Assembly: GCA_035441325.1 (NCBI GenBank)
Contig: DAOROA010000024.1
Location: 3,819 to 67,818 of the forward strand
DNA: 64,000 nucleotides
DNA from: Competibacter_A sp002352125
Lineage (GTDB): Bacteria; Pseudomonadota; Gammaproteobacteria; Competibacterales; Competibacteraceae
Direction: 5' to 3'
Numbering within the stretch: the stretch's first letter is position 1; the number at the start of each line of letters is the position of its first letter. The notes below the pieces were generated by a model, which saw only the letters and a program-made list of their open reading frames with translations, was not told the origin of the DNA and made no database searches. Below, in pieces: positions 42,698-51,704 of the stretch. The position numbers and the translations under genes were made by a program.

Positions 42698-43882
42698 ATG
42701 CTAACGCACGACCAACTTTCCGTTCTGCTTTCTGATCTGGAACTGGATCGTGTCGAAAGAACCATTTCGACCAAGGACACCGACAAATTCGGCGAAGCGA
42801 TCTGCGCCTTTGCCAACGATTTGCCCAATCATCGCCAACCCGGTTATCTGCTGGTTGGCGTAAGGGATAACGGTCAACGGTCTGGATTGAAAGTCACGGA
42901 CGAATTGCTGAAAAATCTCGGCGCCATCCGCTCCGATGGCAACGTGCTACCGCAACCGGCAATGAATGTAGATCGTTTCAGCTTCGACGATGGCGATGTG
43001 GCCGTGATCGAAGTTTTGCCGTCCGACCTGCCGCCCGTGCGCTACAAAGGGCGGGTATGGATTCGAGTCGGACCGCGCAGGGGTATCGCCAACGAACAGG
43101 AAGAGCGCATTCTGACCGAACGGCGCGTTGCGCTGGCCCGGTCTTTCGACGCCCGCCCATGTCTGGAAAGCACCTTAAGCGATTTATCCTTGGCGCAATT
43201 CGAAGCCTATCGCCACGAAGCCATTGATCCTGAAACCATTGCCGCCAACCAACGATCCATCGAACAACAAGTTGGTTCCTTGCACTTTTTCAATCCTGAA
43301 CGGGGCTGTCCAACTTATGCTGGCATCCTGCTTTTCGGGAAAAATCCCCGTTATTTTCTACCCGGCGCCTATGTACAGTACCTAAGATTTCCTGGTAACG
43401 ACATTACTGAAATTCCAGAAGATCAGGCGGAAATTTTTGGTGATTTACGAACCGTTCTGCGCGAACTGGAATTAAGAACTAAGATATTGATTCAAAAGAG
43501 TCTTAAACCAATCTCAGGCTTCCAAGAAAAAATAGTTCCCGATTATCCAGAATGGGCGCTGCGCGAACTGTTGATGAATGCGGTCATGCACCGAAATTAT
43601 GAAAGCAATACGCCAATTCGATTTTATGTCTTCGGCGATCACGTTGAAATCATGAGTCCTGGTGGCCTGTATGGGGAAGCCACGCGGGAAAATTTTCCCA
43701 CTCGCAACAGCTACCGCAATCCCATCATCGCTGAAGCTATGAAAATCATGGGTTTCGTCAACCGCTTCGGCTATGGCGTGCAACGGGCGCAAGCCCTGCT
43801 TGAAGCCAACGGCAACCCGCCCGCGCAATTTGAATTGGATGAAGGCTCTGTTTTGGTCAAAGTAAGCAGAAGACCAAGTTGA
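42698..43882 (+). CDS. AlbA_2/HATPase_c_4 putative DNA-binding ATPase-like regulator
   Basis: 394 residues. The N-terminal part (about 10-140) is an AlbA_2/Schlafen-type domain (GYLLVGVRDNGQRSGL, VLPSDLPPVRYKGRVWIRVGPRRGIANEQEERIL). The C-terminal part (about 270-390) is a GHKL-like HATPase_c_4 domain (ALRELLMNAVMHRNY, VEIMSPGGL, RFGYGVQRA). Such proteins are often annotated as RecG-like or transcriptional regulators and are common in mobile and defence-rich regions. The middle of the gene is clearly more AT-rich than its neighbours, suggesting recent acquisition. It starts 22 bases after the upstream oxidase and meets the next fragment convergently with a single base between stops. Confidence 0.82.
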   Translation: MLTHDQLSVLLSDLELDRVERTISTKDTDKFGEAICAFANDLPNHRQPGYLLVGVRDNGQRSGLKVTDELLKNLGAIRSDGNVLPQPAMNVDRFSFDDGDVAVIEVLPSDLPPVRYKGRVWIRVGPRRGIANEQEERILTERRVALARSFDARPCLESTLSDLSLAQFEAYRHEAIDPETIAANQRSIEQQVGSLHFFNPERGCPTYAGILLFGKNPRYFLPGAYVQYLRFPGNDITEIPEDQAEIFGDLRTVLRELELRTKILIQKSLKPISGFQEKIVPDYPEWALRELLMNAVMHRNYESNTPIRFYVFGDHVEIMSPGGLYGEATRENFPTRNSYRNPIIAEAMKIMGFVNRFGYGVQRAQALLEANGNPPAQFELDEGSVLVKVSRRPS

Positions 43883-43883
43883 G

Positions 43884-44186
43884 TTAGTGAGTCGAATTAA
43901 GCGGATAGGCATCCTTGTACTGGCGCAGCCAGCTTTCGAACAACGGCACGCGCATCTGCCAAGCTCCATCCCGCTCGACGATGAAGCCGTATTCCGCCAG
44001 CCGCATCCGGCTGGCCACATCGGTGGGCGATTCGCCGCGCAGGATGTGTTCCACGCTCCGCCGCAGGGCTGGCATGGCGCATTGTTTCCAGAACAAAGGA
44101 TTTTCGCGCCAACTTTGAATCCCGCAATGCCCAAAACCGCCAAATCCCAAGAACCAGACCCAATGATCGAGGTGATCGCGGCTCAT
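43884..44186 (-). pseudogene. C-terminal fragment of an ATP-binding protein (remnant)
   Basis: Up to 100 residues. Only the last 60-65 look protein-like: ALRRSVEHILRGESPTDVASRMRLAEYGFI followed by VERDGAWQMRVPLFESWLRQY, which resembles the C-terminal winged-helix end of AAA-type ATPases that close toxin- or transport-like systems. The upstream part (WVWFLGFGGFGHCGIQ) looks like noise and there is no Walker motif. It is most simply read as a truncated remnant. Confidence 0.4.
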
Positions 44187-44336
44187 GCCGAAGGAGTCGG
44201 TCTGCACACCTTGATGCGGGCTTTAGGTGATCGCTTCACCCGCCGCACCCTGCAACGCCGGCATTCCGACAACGCCATTCGCTTCGGCCTGCACCCGCTG
44301 GAATTCGCCGCCTGGCAACAGGACAAGAGGGAATAG
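44127..44336 (+). pseudogene. N-terminal helix-turn-helix fragment (truncated gene)
   Basis: 69 residues starting MPKTAKSQEPDPMIEVIAAH, then GVGLHTLMRALGDRFTRRTLQRR, a winged-helix pattern seen at the N-terminus of some Fic-type and HTH proteins. After the RTLQRR helix the sequence breaks off into an unrelated tail. It overlaps the opposite-strand fragment, so at most one of the two is coding here. Probably decayed accessory DNA. Confidence 0.35.
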
Positions 44337-44369
44337 AAGTCGGCAGCCTGCTTTTCCATATTTGGGAGG

Positions 44370-45428
44370 TCAACCCCCCACCCCAAACACCCGCGCCCGT
44401 TCCAACACTCCATCCGCCCAACGCCGATGGGTAGCCGGTTCGCAAAACGAATCGCACAGCCTGAACACCGCCGCCGCGTCCGGCGCCAACACCGCCGCCG
44501 CTGTCTCGTAATCCTCGCGCGGCACCCGATAACAACTCTCGATCACCGGAATCTGCGAAGGATGAATGGCGGTCTTGCCGACCAAACCGTGCTGCAAGTC
44601 GGCTTCCACCTCCCGCGCCAGCACCTCCGGCGCGTCCAGATAATCGAAGACCGGCGCGCTCAAGCGATAACCCGCCGGGTGGAAAATCCGCACCAGATCG
44701 GCGATGGTGCCGCGCAACGGGGTATCGTAGATCGTCGCGCCCCGGCTCCGGCGAATGCCGAGCAGGTTCAACAGATCGTTGCCGCCGATCCGCAAACACA
44801 AGATACGGTCCTTTAGCCCGTAATCCTCCAGCCGGTCCCGCATGATCTCCATCTTGCGATGATCGAAAGTCTCGACGGTTTCCAAGATCGGCAACAGATG
44901 ATGGCCCTTGCTGTCGTCCCACACCCGTAGCCAGTCCCCCAAGGTGTGCGGCCCGAATTTGGGCAGCGCGAACCCTTGAATCCGCTCGATGCCGTCCAAC
45001 TGCAACAGCCGCCACAATACCGTCGGATTGCGCGGCCGAACGAACCGCAACAAGGGTCCGGGCTCCAGCTTCGGCAACAGCGCCGCCAAATTGCCGAGTG
45101 CCCGCTCCAAATCCCGTCCGTGTACCGCGTCCTCGGTGCAAAAAATGACCGAGCGCAACTCGGGCAATCTCCGGCCGCTGGCGACGGCCAACAAATCCGG
45201 ACGGGTCGCCGGCAGATACAACGAAGCCCCCAATTGTACCGCCGACAAAGGAAACGAAGATTCTTGCGATTCGCTGCGCCCACGGCCGAGCTCTCTTTGC
45301 GGCGCGGGGCGGCGGCTGACACAAACGGCGATCACTTGGTTTGGATGCCGCAAACGCCCTAGGTCATCAGACCGGAGACGAGCGTCCTCCCGTCGAAAAA
45401 AAGTTGAAAATTCGCCTATTCGCATCAT
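44370..45428 (-). CDS. CitE-like C-C bond lyase (HpcH/HpaI TIM barrel)
   Basis: 352 residues. The barrel begins at about residue 62 (SAVQLGASLYLPATRPDLLAVASGRR) and continues with VIFCTEDAV, FVRPRNPTVLWRLLQLDGIERI, ILETVETFDHRKM, CLRIGGNDLLNLLGIRR and GLVGKTAIHPSQIPVIE. This matches the C-C bond lyase family found in the predicted nucleoside-like metabolite module of Ter-type stress systems, whose StiP, HAD and phosphoribosyltransferase members follow on the same strand beyond an AIM24 gene. The first 60 residues (rich in Arg/Ser) are not typical, so the true start may be internal. Confidence 0.8.
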   Translation of the reverse strand: MMRIGEFSTFFRREDARLRSDDLGRLRHPNQVIAVCVSRRPAPQRELGRGRSESQESSFPLSAVQLGASLYLPATRPDLLAVASGRRLPELRSVIFCTEDAVHGRDLERALGNLAALLPKLEPGPLLRFVRPRNPTVLWRLLQLDGIERIQGFALPKFGPHTLGDWLRVWDDSKGHHLLPILETVETFDHRKMEIMRDRLEDYGLKDRILCLRIGGNDLLNLLGIRRSRGATIYDTPLRGTIADLVRIFHPAGYRLSAPVFDYLDAPEVLAREVEADLQHGLVGKTAIHPSQIPVIESCYRVPREDYETAAAVLAPDAAAVFRLCDSFCEPATHRRWADGVLERARVFGVGG

Positions 45429-45546
45429 GATTCCAGTATGGGATTGCTTCGTCTCGATTATCCAACGGAGTTATTCCGAACCTGTTACCGACCCTATTTG
45501 TATCGAACGAATCCTCTCAAGGCAATCCGTCAAACCGAGGTCATTC

Positions 45547-46248
45547 ATGCCCACCTTTACCATCACCGGCGATATCGATCCTTTCCTGCACGTTTCTCTG
45601 CGCAAGGGCGAAAAAATCTACTGCGAATCCGATGCAATGGTGATGATGGAAGCCACCCTCGACCTGCAAGGCAAAATGACCGGCGGCCTTGGACGCGCCT
45701 TGATGCGGCGTTTGACCAGCGGCGAATCCTTCTTCCAGCAGCATATCGAAGCGACGCGCGGCGACGGCGATTGCCTGCTGTCGCCAATGTTGCCGGGCGC
45801 GATGCAGGTGCTCGACATCGGACCACAGCGCTATACGCTGAATGATGGCGCCTTCGTGGCCGCCACCACCGACGTCCAGCTACAGACCCGGACCCAGAGC
45901 TTGGGAAACGCCCTGTTCGCCCAGAGTGGCGGCTTTTTCGTGCTGGAAGCTTCCGGCAAAGGGCAACTGGTGGCTTCCGGATTCGGTTCGATCTTCATGC
46001 TGGACGTGGAACCGGGCAAGGACGCTATCATCGATAATGCCCACGTCGTCGCCTGGGATAGCAGCCTGCGGTACGAAATCTCCGTAACGACCGCCAGCGG
46101 GGGCTCTGGGCTGCTGGGCAATCTGTTGAACAGCGTGACCAGCGGCGAAGGCGTCGTACTGCGCTTTTCCGGTGTAGGCAAGGTGTTGATCTGCTCGCGC
46201 AATCGAGACGCCTTCCTGGCCTGGACCCGCAAGGGAGCCGCCAGCTAG
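45547..46248 (+). CDS. AIM24 (TIGR00266) family protein
   Basis: 233 residues from the ATG at 45547, which has GAGGT 6 bases upstream. The AIM24 fold starts FTITGDIDPFLHVSLRKGEKIYCESDAMVMMEATLDL, then GGFFVLEASGKGQLVASGFGSIFMLDV and GEGVVLRFSGVGKVLICSRN. It lacks the GYF_2 domain of the paralogue at 38.3 kb and is shorter. It is on the opposite strand within the StiP/HAD/PRTase/CitE block; proteins of this family are often near tellurium-resistance-type genes, but the biochemical role is unknown. Confidence 0.8.
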   Translation: MPTFTITGDIDPFLHVSLRKGEKIYCESDAMVMMEATLDLQGKMTGGLGRALMRRLTSGESFFQQHIEATRGDGDCLLSPMLPGAMQVLDIGPQRYTLNDGAFVAATTDVQLQTRTQSLGNALFAQSGGFFVLEASGKGQLVASGFGSIFMLDVEPGKDAIIDNAHVVAWDSSLRYEISVTTASGGSGLLGNLLNSVTSGEGVVLRFSGVGKVLICSRNRDAFLAWTRKGAAS

Positions 46249-46271
46249 CCACTCGATCCATCTCCCGTTTA

Positions 46272-47354
46272 TCAAGACAAATCCTTGATCAGAGCAGTGG
46301 CCTGAATGGGCATGGCCGGATCGACGGCCACGGTAACCCGTTTCTGCTCCGCCAGCAGGCGTAAATGTTCGACGTCGGGCGCGCCGGGATCGCGCAGCAG
46401 CAACAGACCGGGCAAACGGCGCAGCAACACCCGCGTGGCTTCGGCCACGCCCGGCTTGACGAAATTGCGATTTCCGATCCGGTAACGTTCACTCAGGCAA
46501 GCCAGAAAACCGGTCATCGCCCACCGCCGCTCCCGCCGTTTCTCTGGATCGCGGCATATCACCGTCGGCGCGATGCCGGCGAACTGCTCCGTCACCTGAT
46601 CGAGAAACCAGGTCGAGCGGTCGTGCGCGGCAAAATCGGCGTAAAACACGCAACCGTGAAAATCGTGCGGACCGATGGCGGCGTTGAGGATCGAACGGCT
46701 GGTCAAGCCGGATACCGTTGCGTTCAGGATGCCGCTGGGAATGGCGTAATCGTCGTAAGTCGCCGCCACGTCGGCCACGCCACCGATGTCCGACACGACG
46801 TGTAGCGCCTCGTCGAGCCGTTCGGGTTGGCTGGCGTTCCAACGTTCCAGCGACCGGCGCAACTCCTCGCCGATCACGCCCTTGGCGGTCCACCCGTCCA
46901 CAAACGCCAGTCCCGCCGGCTCGCGCTTCTCCCGGCGCAGGATATAGCGCAAAGCGTTTTCGTCGATGCCCCGGTCGCGGATGATCGAAATCGAGTAATG
47001 CCTTGCGTCCGTTCGGCCGAGTTGCCGCAAAGCGCGCACCAGCAACGCACCGATTGGTGTACCGGCGCGCGCCAGCGAAACCACGGTGATTTCGTGCGGC
47101 CGGCTCGCCGCCAGATAACCGGCCAGCGCCAGGATTTCCGCCGCCAGCCGCCCGGCGTAGCGTTCGGTCAAGGCGCCGAACAAAGCCAGATAATGCGGGT
47201 CCGGCATCCGTTCCGGCGCGAGCATTTCGCTATAGTGACGCTGGCCGGACTGGATCAGCCGCTCCTTGGCCGTCACGTCTACCGTATCCAGCCGCATCGG
47301 CTTTAGCAGAAAGACCGCGTCCTCGGCTCGATAGCTGCCGGTGAAAGGCGTCAC
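46272..47354 (-). CDS. StiP-family protein (phosphoribosyltransferase-like with PELOTA-like C-terminus)
   Basis: 360 residues. Recognised by the family pattern: GSYRAEDAVFLLKPM, VVSLARAGTPIGALLVRALR, HYSISIIRDRGIDENALRYIL, LAFVDGWTAKGVIGEEL (an altered PRPP-type loop) and SDIGGVADVAATYDDYAIPSGILN. The last about 65 residues (NFVKPGVAEATRVLLRRLPG) look like the PELOTA-type RNA-binding domain seen in this family. Databases name it cysteine protease StiP, but genome context suggests a role in making a nucleoside-like compound. It overlaps the HAD gene by 4 bases. Confidence 0.78.
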   Translation of the reverse strand: MTPFTGSYRAEDAVFLLKPMRLDTVDVTAKERLIQSGQRHYSEMLAPERMPDPHYLALFGALTERYAGRLAAEILALAGYLAASRPHEITVVSLARAGTPIGALLVRALRQLGRTDARHYSISIIRDRGIDENALRYILRREKREPAGLAFVDGWTAKGVIGEELRRSLERWNASQPERLDEALHVVSDIGGVADVAATYDDYAIPSGILNATVSGLTSRSILNAAIGPHDFHGCVFYADFAAHDRSTWFLDQVTEQFAGIAPTVICRDPEKRRERRWAMTGFLACLSERYRIGNRNFVKPGVAEATRVLLRRLPGLLLLRDPGAPDVEHLRLLAEQKRVTVAVDPAMPIQATALIKDLS

Positions 47355-48091
47355 GGCGAACGCTCGCTCCAGGTATCCCGTTGGATCTGGCTATCTCTGG
47401 GCACCAAGGCAAAATCGCAGGCGCGCAGGAAGGGGATATCGGTCAGACTGTCGCCCGCGCCGATGGTAACGATAGGGCCTTCCCGCTCCAATTCCCGCGC
47501 GACCCGACGGACGGCATCATGCTTCTGCGTCCCTTTCACCATCAGCGCAAAATTGTTGCCGTTGTGGTGCAAAGCCAGTTCTGGCGGGAGCCCCACCGCC
47601 TCCAACCGCGCCCGCACGCGAGTCAAGGCCAACCCGTCGTCGTCGGACTTGACCGAGATATAAGTCAGCCGCTCCTCGACCGAATGGCGATTTACCCGGT
47701 AACCGCCCGTCGCCGCACCCTCATGCAACCGGGCGGCGACATCTCGCAGAGACGATTCGGCCGTGGCTAGCAAGGGCCGGATTTCGTCATGCCACCACGG
47801 CGGCAGCCGACCATCGGGCTGGCGAATCACCGCTCCGTGATGGGTGATCCGCCAGGACCGGAACTCGATCATCACCCGTTCCAAGGCGTCATCGGTGCGG
47901 CCCGTGACCGGAATCACCTCGCTGCGCTCCAGCCAAAACTCCAGCAAACGCCGCTGGGCACGGGTCATGAACGACAGCGCCCGGCCAGCGCGATCCACCG
48001 CCGCCGGTTCGACCGGCTCGCCGGGCGGGCATTTGGGAGCGGTCTGCAAAATCGTATCGTCGAGATCGAGAAAGATCACGATGCGCGGCAT
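47351..48091 (-). CDS. HAD-superfamily phosphatase of the StiP/PRTase cluster
   Basis: 246 residues. HAD motif I is FLDLDDTILQT, motif II VIPVTGRTDDALE, motif III Lys lies in MVKGTQKHDAV, and motif IV is IVTIGAGDSLTDIPFLRACDFALVPRDSQ. A C2-type cap lies between motifs II and III, similar to sucrose/trehalose-phosphate phosphatases. It overlaps both neighbours (4 bases with StiP, 16 with the PRTase), so the three are certainly co-translated. It probably dephosphorylates an intermediate of the module's product. Confidence 0.83.
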   Translation of the reverse strand: MPRIVIFLDLDDTILQTAPKCPPGEPVEPAAVDRAGRALSFMTRAQRRLLEFWLERSEVIPVTGRTDDALERVMIEFRSWRITHHGAVIRQPDGRLPPWWHDEIRPLLATAESSLRDVAARLHEGAATGGYRVNRHSVEERLTYISVKSDDDGLALTRVRARLEAVGLPPELALHHNGNNFALMVKGTQKHDAVRRVARELEREGPIVTIGAGDSLTDIPFLRACDFALVPRDSQIQRDTWSERSP

Positions 48092-49200
48092 GGTTCCTCC
48101 GTCACCAGCGCCAGGCCACCGATCTCGTCGGGCAAAGAATGCGTGGCCGGCATGGCGGGATGTTCGTAACAGATGATCGGCAAGCGTCGTGGATCGAAGT
48201 TATAGAGGTAATTGGGAATGCCATCGCCGTAGTTGTCCAGAAATTCCCGGCGGCTGGCGATAGCATCGCCGACCAGGATCGGCGAGCGGGTGGTGGATTG
48301 AAAACGCACGTCGTGGCCTCGTTCCTCCAAGGCAAGCGCGATGCGAAACGGCGTGTAGACGTATTCGCCGGTACCGATGACGGCCAAAGGGCGGTTGTGC
48401 GGCAAATTGGGCAGGCGGGGTACAGCCCAGCGCCCGGCGATCAATCCGGTCCGCGCCGGATCGGCCACTATTTCGTCGTGCCGCCGGTTCGGCTCGGCCA
48501 CGACGGCCGGTAAGTCGGGCAGCGGAAATTCCGGGTTCGACTCGAATGCGAAATCGCCTTCGATCAGCGCCGGAAACAGCGCCGGCCTTTCCAGCGTTTC
48601 GGCCAAACTCCGGCGTTGGGCAACGCTCAGCCAATTGGTGATGCATGCCAAAGCCACCTGCTCGATCCGGGGATTGAGCCGAAAATAGGCGCGGGCTAGC
48701 TCGACCAAAGTACGGCCGGTGGTGATTTCGTCGTCTACCAGCACCAGCGTCCGCGCCGCCCGAAATAGGGGTTGCAATGTCGGGTCGGGCAGATAGACCG
48801 CGTGATCGGGGGCGTGGCTGTGGCACTCATCGAACCCGAAAGCAAGATGATGCGATAAAAGATAACGGGTGGTTTGCAAGTACAATACATCGTCGCGCCC
48901 GCTCCGCGATGCCGTCTCTTCGGCGACTCCCCGGCCCAAGGCAGTGGCGGTTTCCGCCATCCCAACGACCAATACCGGCCCCGGCAAACCGGCGATTTGG
49001 CTGGCCAGCCGGACATGGACATCGCGCATGACGCTGGGTCGAACCGGCCAGTGCTTGCCCAGCACCTTGCTGACGAACAGATAAAGCCGCCGGGGATTCT
49101 GGCGGGTGGCATAGGTCACGCAATCCTCCAGCGGCAACTCCTCGCGCCGGACCTGGATCGTCAACCGCCCCGCTCGAATCGGTATCGTCACAGTTCGCAA
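48076..49200 (-). CDS. phosphoribosyltransferase with TRSP domain
   Basis: 374 residues. The N-terminal PRTase domain (about 1-215) includes VLVVGMAETATALGRGVAEE and the PRPP-binding TLVLVDDEITTGRTLVELA. The C-terminal TRSP domain (about 245-365) has VIGTGEYVYTPFRIALALEERGHDVRFQSTTRSPI. Both are hallmarks of the orotate-PRTase-like enzyme of the Ter-associated biosynthetic module. Predicted reaction: attach a base or acid to ribose 5-phosphate from PRPP. It starts 30 bases after the glycosyltransferase gene. Confidence 0.83.
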   Translation of the reverse strand: MRTVTIPIRAGRLTIQVRREELPLEDCVTYATRQNPRRLYLFVSKVLGKHWPVRPSVMRDVHVRLASQIAGLPGPVLVVGMAETATALGRGVAEETASRSGRDDVLYLQTTRYLLSHHLAFGFDECHSHAPDHAVYLPDPTLQPLFRAARTLVLVDDEITTGRTLVELARAYFRLNPRIEQVALACITNWLSVAQRRSLAETLERPALFPALIEGDFAFESNPEFPLPDLPAVVAEPNRRHDEIVADPARTGLIAGRWAVPRLPNLPHNRPLAVIGTGEYVYTPFRIALALEERGHDVRFQSTTRSPILVGDAIASRREFLDNYGDGIPNYLYNFDPRRLPIICYEHPAMPATHSLPDEIGGLALVTEEPCRAS

Positions 49201-49230
49201 CGTAGGCTCCGTTCCGGTTTCGACCGGCGT

Positions 49231-50229
49231 TCAAAAATCTAGATCGTTCAAAATAACCTTCACTCGATGACAGTATGTATGCTCGGCCAGCACTCGCTGC
49301 CGGCCCGCTTCCGCCACGCTGGCTCCGAAAGAGCGATCCCGCCTCAATCGCCCCACCAGATCGTTGAGTTCGTCGGTATCCCGATAGACCAGAATCTCCC
49401 GGCCAGGCTCGAAACACAGCGGCAAATCAGGAAGATCGTCGTTCAACACTGGCGTACCGCAGGCCAGCGGTTCAAAGCTGCGTTGGTTCAGACCGTGCTC
49501 CACGTTGGCTTCGTTACGGACGTTGAGCACCGCGATGTGACGCCGATACAACTGGACGAGGTGACTGCGGCCGATCTTGCGATTCCGGACGCGATGAAAC
49601 CGCTCGCGCGCTAAAACGCTCCAGTCGGTGCCGACGATCCGGGCGGGCATGTCCAAACGCCGTACCACGGATTCGCGAAACGCGGTGCGGCTGGCAACGA
49701 ACAGCAGTTCGGGACGACGGACCGCTCGACTTGGCCGGAACAATTCTGCATCCACCGCCAGCGGCAGATAACGGCCGGGTGCGGTCAGACCCGTTTCTTC
49801 GGCGTCTTGAAGAAACCGGGTATCGGTGTAATAAAGCCGATCAATGTGATCGGCTCGCTCGCGGCCAACGGCCGGTAAACGCTCTCCCACCAGCCCGGCG
49901 ACGGGCGGATGCCAAGCGAGCATGTCGAGCACGCCAAAGTATTCGGCCGGGACACCGAACACGCCCACCACCAACACCAGATCGGGACGAAATCGCGCCA
50001 GATCGCGCTCGAACCGGGACAACATCCAACCGCTGGCCACAGCGCGGCCATGCCATCGAACCCGCAGGCGAGCGGCCAACGTGTCGCCGTTGGTGGGAAA
50101 TACGCGTGCGACGAGTCCCAGCCGGACGCAGGCGCGGTGCATGTTTTCTAGCCACAATACCAAGCTACCACGCTTGCCCAGCAACAGAACGCGAATTGGC
50201 GCCTTGCCGGCTGGTGTCGCCCTCTCCAT
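49231..50229 (-). CDS. CgeB-like glycosyltransferase
   Basis: 332 residues starting at the ATG at 50229 (GGTGGGG upstream). It has a two-domain GT-B organisation: the N-terminal part begins IRVLLLGKRGSLVLWLENMHRA, and the C-terminal Glyco_trans_1_2/CgeB part has LNVRNEANVEHGLNQRSFEPLACGTPVLNDDLPDL with the E-x7-like sugar-nucleotide loop and YRDTDELNDLVGRL. It is the first gene of the PRTase-HAD-StiP run, suggesting that it decorates the product of that pathway or a linked surface glycan. The donor is unknown. Confidence 0.75.
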   Translation of the reverse strand: MERATPAGKAPIRVLLLGKRGSLVLWLENMHRACVRLGLVARVFPTNGDTLAARLRVRWHGRAVASGWMLSRFERDLARFRPDLVLVVGVFGVPAEYFGVLDMLAWHPPVAGLVGERLPAVGRERADHIDRLYYTDTRFLQDAEETGLTAPGRYLPLAVDAELFRPSRAVRRPELLFVASRTAFRESVVRRLDMPARIVGTDWSVLARERFHRVRNRKIGRSHLVQLYRRHIAVLNVRNEANVEHGLNQRSFEPLACGTPVLNDDLPDLPLCFEPGREILVYRDTDELNDLVGRLRRDRSFGASVAEAGRQRVLAEHTYCHRVKVILNDLDF

Positions 50230-50638
50230 CACGACCCCACCGCCCGTTCGATCCCGGCTGTTCGCATGCTGGCGGCCGGCCGGGAAATCGCCGCTTCCGC
50301 CACCGTATTCGCCCCCAGCGAATGCCGCTCGCGGCGACCTCTGGGACGAATCCGCTCGCGCGTTTGTACGCCGCCCGATTCCTGGCGAACCGGATCGACG
50401 GTATTGCGAGCGCCGGGTAACCCGCCAGCACACAGCGCGCGCGCGGTCATGGTGGGTTCATCGATCCGTCCGTTGGCTCGCCCGCAGCATTTCGCCCGGC
50501 AAACGGCCGTTCAAAACCCGCAAAGGAAAAGCGTCCGATATCATCGGTACCTCGAATTTGGTGAGGTTGCACTGTTTTTTTCGCCGTAGTCCGATCAATA
50601 TTAATAAGCTTCAACCATGTCCACCGAGGAGATGTCGA
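50230..50638. other. 409-base intergenic region between divergent glycosyltransferase and aapJ
   Basis: No convincing gene; the short open frames here are Arg/Pro-rich and match nothing. It should hold the promoters for the glycosyltransferase-led run (minus) and for aapJ (plus). TTGCAC at 50567-50572 could be a -35 but no -10 sits at proper spacing. A run of eight T starts at 50574. Confidence 0.5.
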
Positions 50639-51658
50639 ATGAACCGGCCCAAAACTTTTGCCACCGTTGCCGTATTGTTGCTGACCGCCGCCGGCACCGC
50701 CCACGCTGGCGCCACACTCAACGCCATCAAAGAACGCGGCTTCATCAAATGCGGGATCAGCGACGGCCTGCCGGGCTTCTCCTACGCCGATGAAAAAGGT
50801 AACTACAGCGGCATTGATGCCGACGTCTGCCGCGGCATCGCCGCCGCCGTGTTCGGCGATTCCAGCAAGGTCAAGTTCACCCCCCTTACCGCCAAGGAGC
50901 GGTTCACCGCCCTGCAATCCGGCGAAATCGACGTGCTGTCGCGCAACACGACCTGGACCTCTAGCCGCGACTCGGCGCAGGGCATGAACTTCGCCGGGGT
51001 GACTTATTACGATGGTCAGGGATTTTTAATCAACAAAAAGCTGGGTGTCAAAAGCGCCAAGCAACTGGATGGCGCCACCGTGTGCGTACAGGCCGGCACC
51101 ACCACCGAGCTGAACCTGAGCGACTACTTCCGCAACAACAAGATGAAGTTTACCCCGATTACCTACGATAAATCCGACGAAAGCGCCAAATCGCTGGAAG
51201 CCGGCCGCTGCGATGTGCTGACTTCGGACCAGTCGCAGTTGTACGCCCAGCGCATCAAGCTGGCCAAGCCGGACGAATACGTCGTGCTGCCCGAAGTGAT
51301 TTCCAAGGAACCGCTGGGACCGGCGGTCCGCCACGGCGACGATGACTGGCTCGACATCGTCAAGTGGACTCTCTTCGTCATGGTCGATGCCGAAGAATTG
51401 GGCGTTCATTCCAAGAACGTCGAGGAAATGAAAAAATCCACCAACCCCGACGTAAAGCGGCTGCTCGGCATCGAGGGCGATAAAGGTAAAGATTTTGGCC
51501 TGGCCAACGACTGGATGGCAACCGTGATCAAGCAGGTTGGCAACTACAGCGAAATTTTCGAGCGCAACGTCGGCAAGGATAGTCCGCTGAAAATCGAGCG
51601 CGGCCTGAACGCGTTGTGGAGTCAGGGCGGTTTGCAGTACGCGCCGCCGGTTCGCTGA
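50639..51658 (+). CDS. aapJ: general L-amino acid ABC transporter, periplasmic binding protein
   Basis: 339 residues with a signal peptide (residues 1-22, cleaved at AHA-GATL). The mature protein begins GATLNAIKERGFIKCGISDG and continues GLPGFSYADEKGNYSGIDADVCRGIA, RFTALQSGEIDVLSRNTTWT and SDQSQLYAQRIKLAKPDEYVVLPEVISKEPLGP, all diagnostic of AapJ/BztA receptors for polar and many other L-amino acids. GAGGAG lies 7 bases before the ATG. It heads aapJQMP, with a hairpin between it and aapQ. Confidence 0.95.
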   Translation: MNRPKTFATVAVLLLTAAGTAHAGATLNAIKERGFIKCGISDGLPGFSYADEKGNYSGIDADVCRGIAAAVFGDSSKVKFTPLTAKERFTALQSGEIDVLSRNTTWTSSRDSAQGMNFAGVTYYDGQGFLINKKLGVKSAKQLDGATVCVQAGTTTELNLSDYFRNNKMKFTPITYDKSDESAKSLEAGRCDVLTSDQSQLYAQRIKLAKPDEYVVLPEVISKEPLGPAVRHGDDDWLDIVKWTLFVMVDAEELGVHSKNVEEMKKSTNPDVKRLLGIEGDKGKDFGLANDWMATVIKQVGNYSEIFERNVGKDSPLKIERGLNALWSQGGLQYAPPVR

Positions 51659-51683
51659 CCACCGCGAGCGTTCGTCTTTAATC

Positions 51684-51704
51684 CCTCTCCCTCGACGGGA
51701 GAGG
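51684..51704 (+). promoter_or_regulatory. intercistronic hairpin between aapJ and aapQ
   Basis: A perfect 8-bp stem (CCTCTCCC / GGGAGAGG) with a TCGAC loop lies 25 bases after the aapJ stop. There is no T tract. Such hairpins commonly stabilise the upstream mRNA so that the binding protein is made in excess over the permeases. The inverted CCCTCTCCC motif is also a common dispersed intergenic element in GC-rich proteobacteria. Confidence 0.5.
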
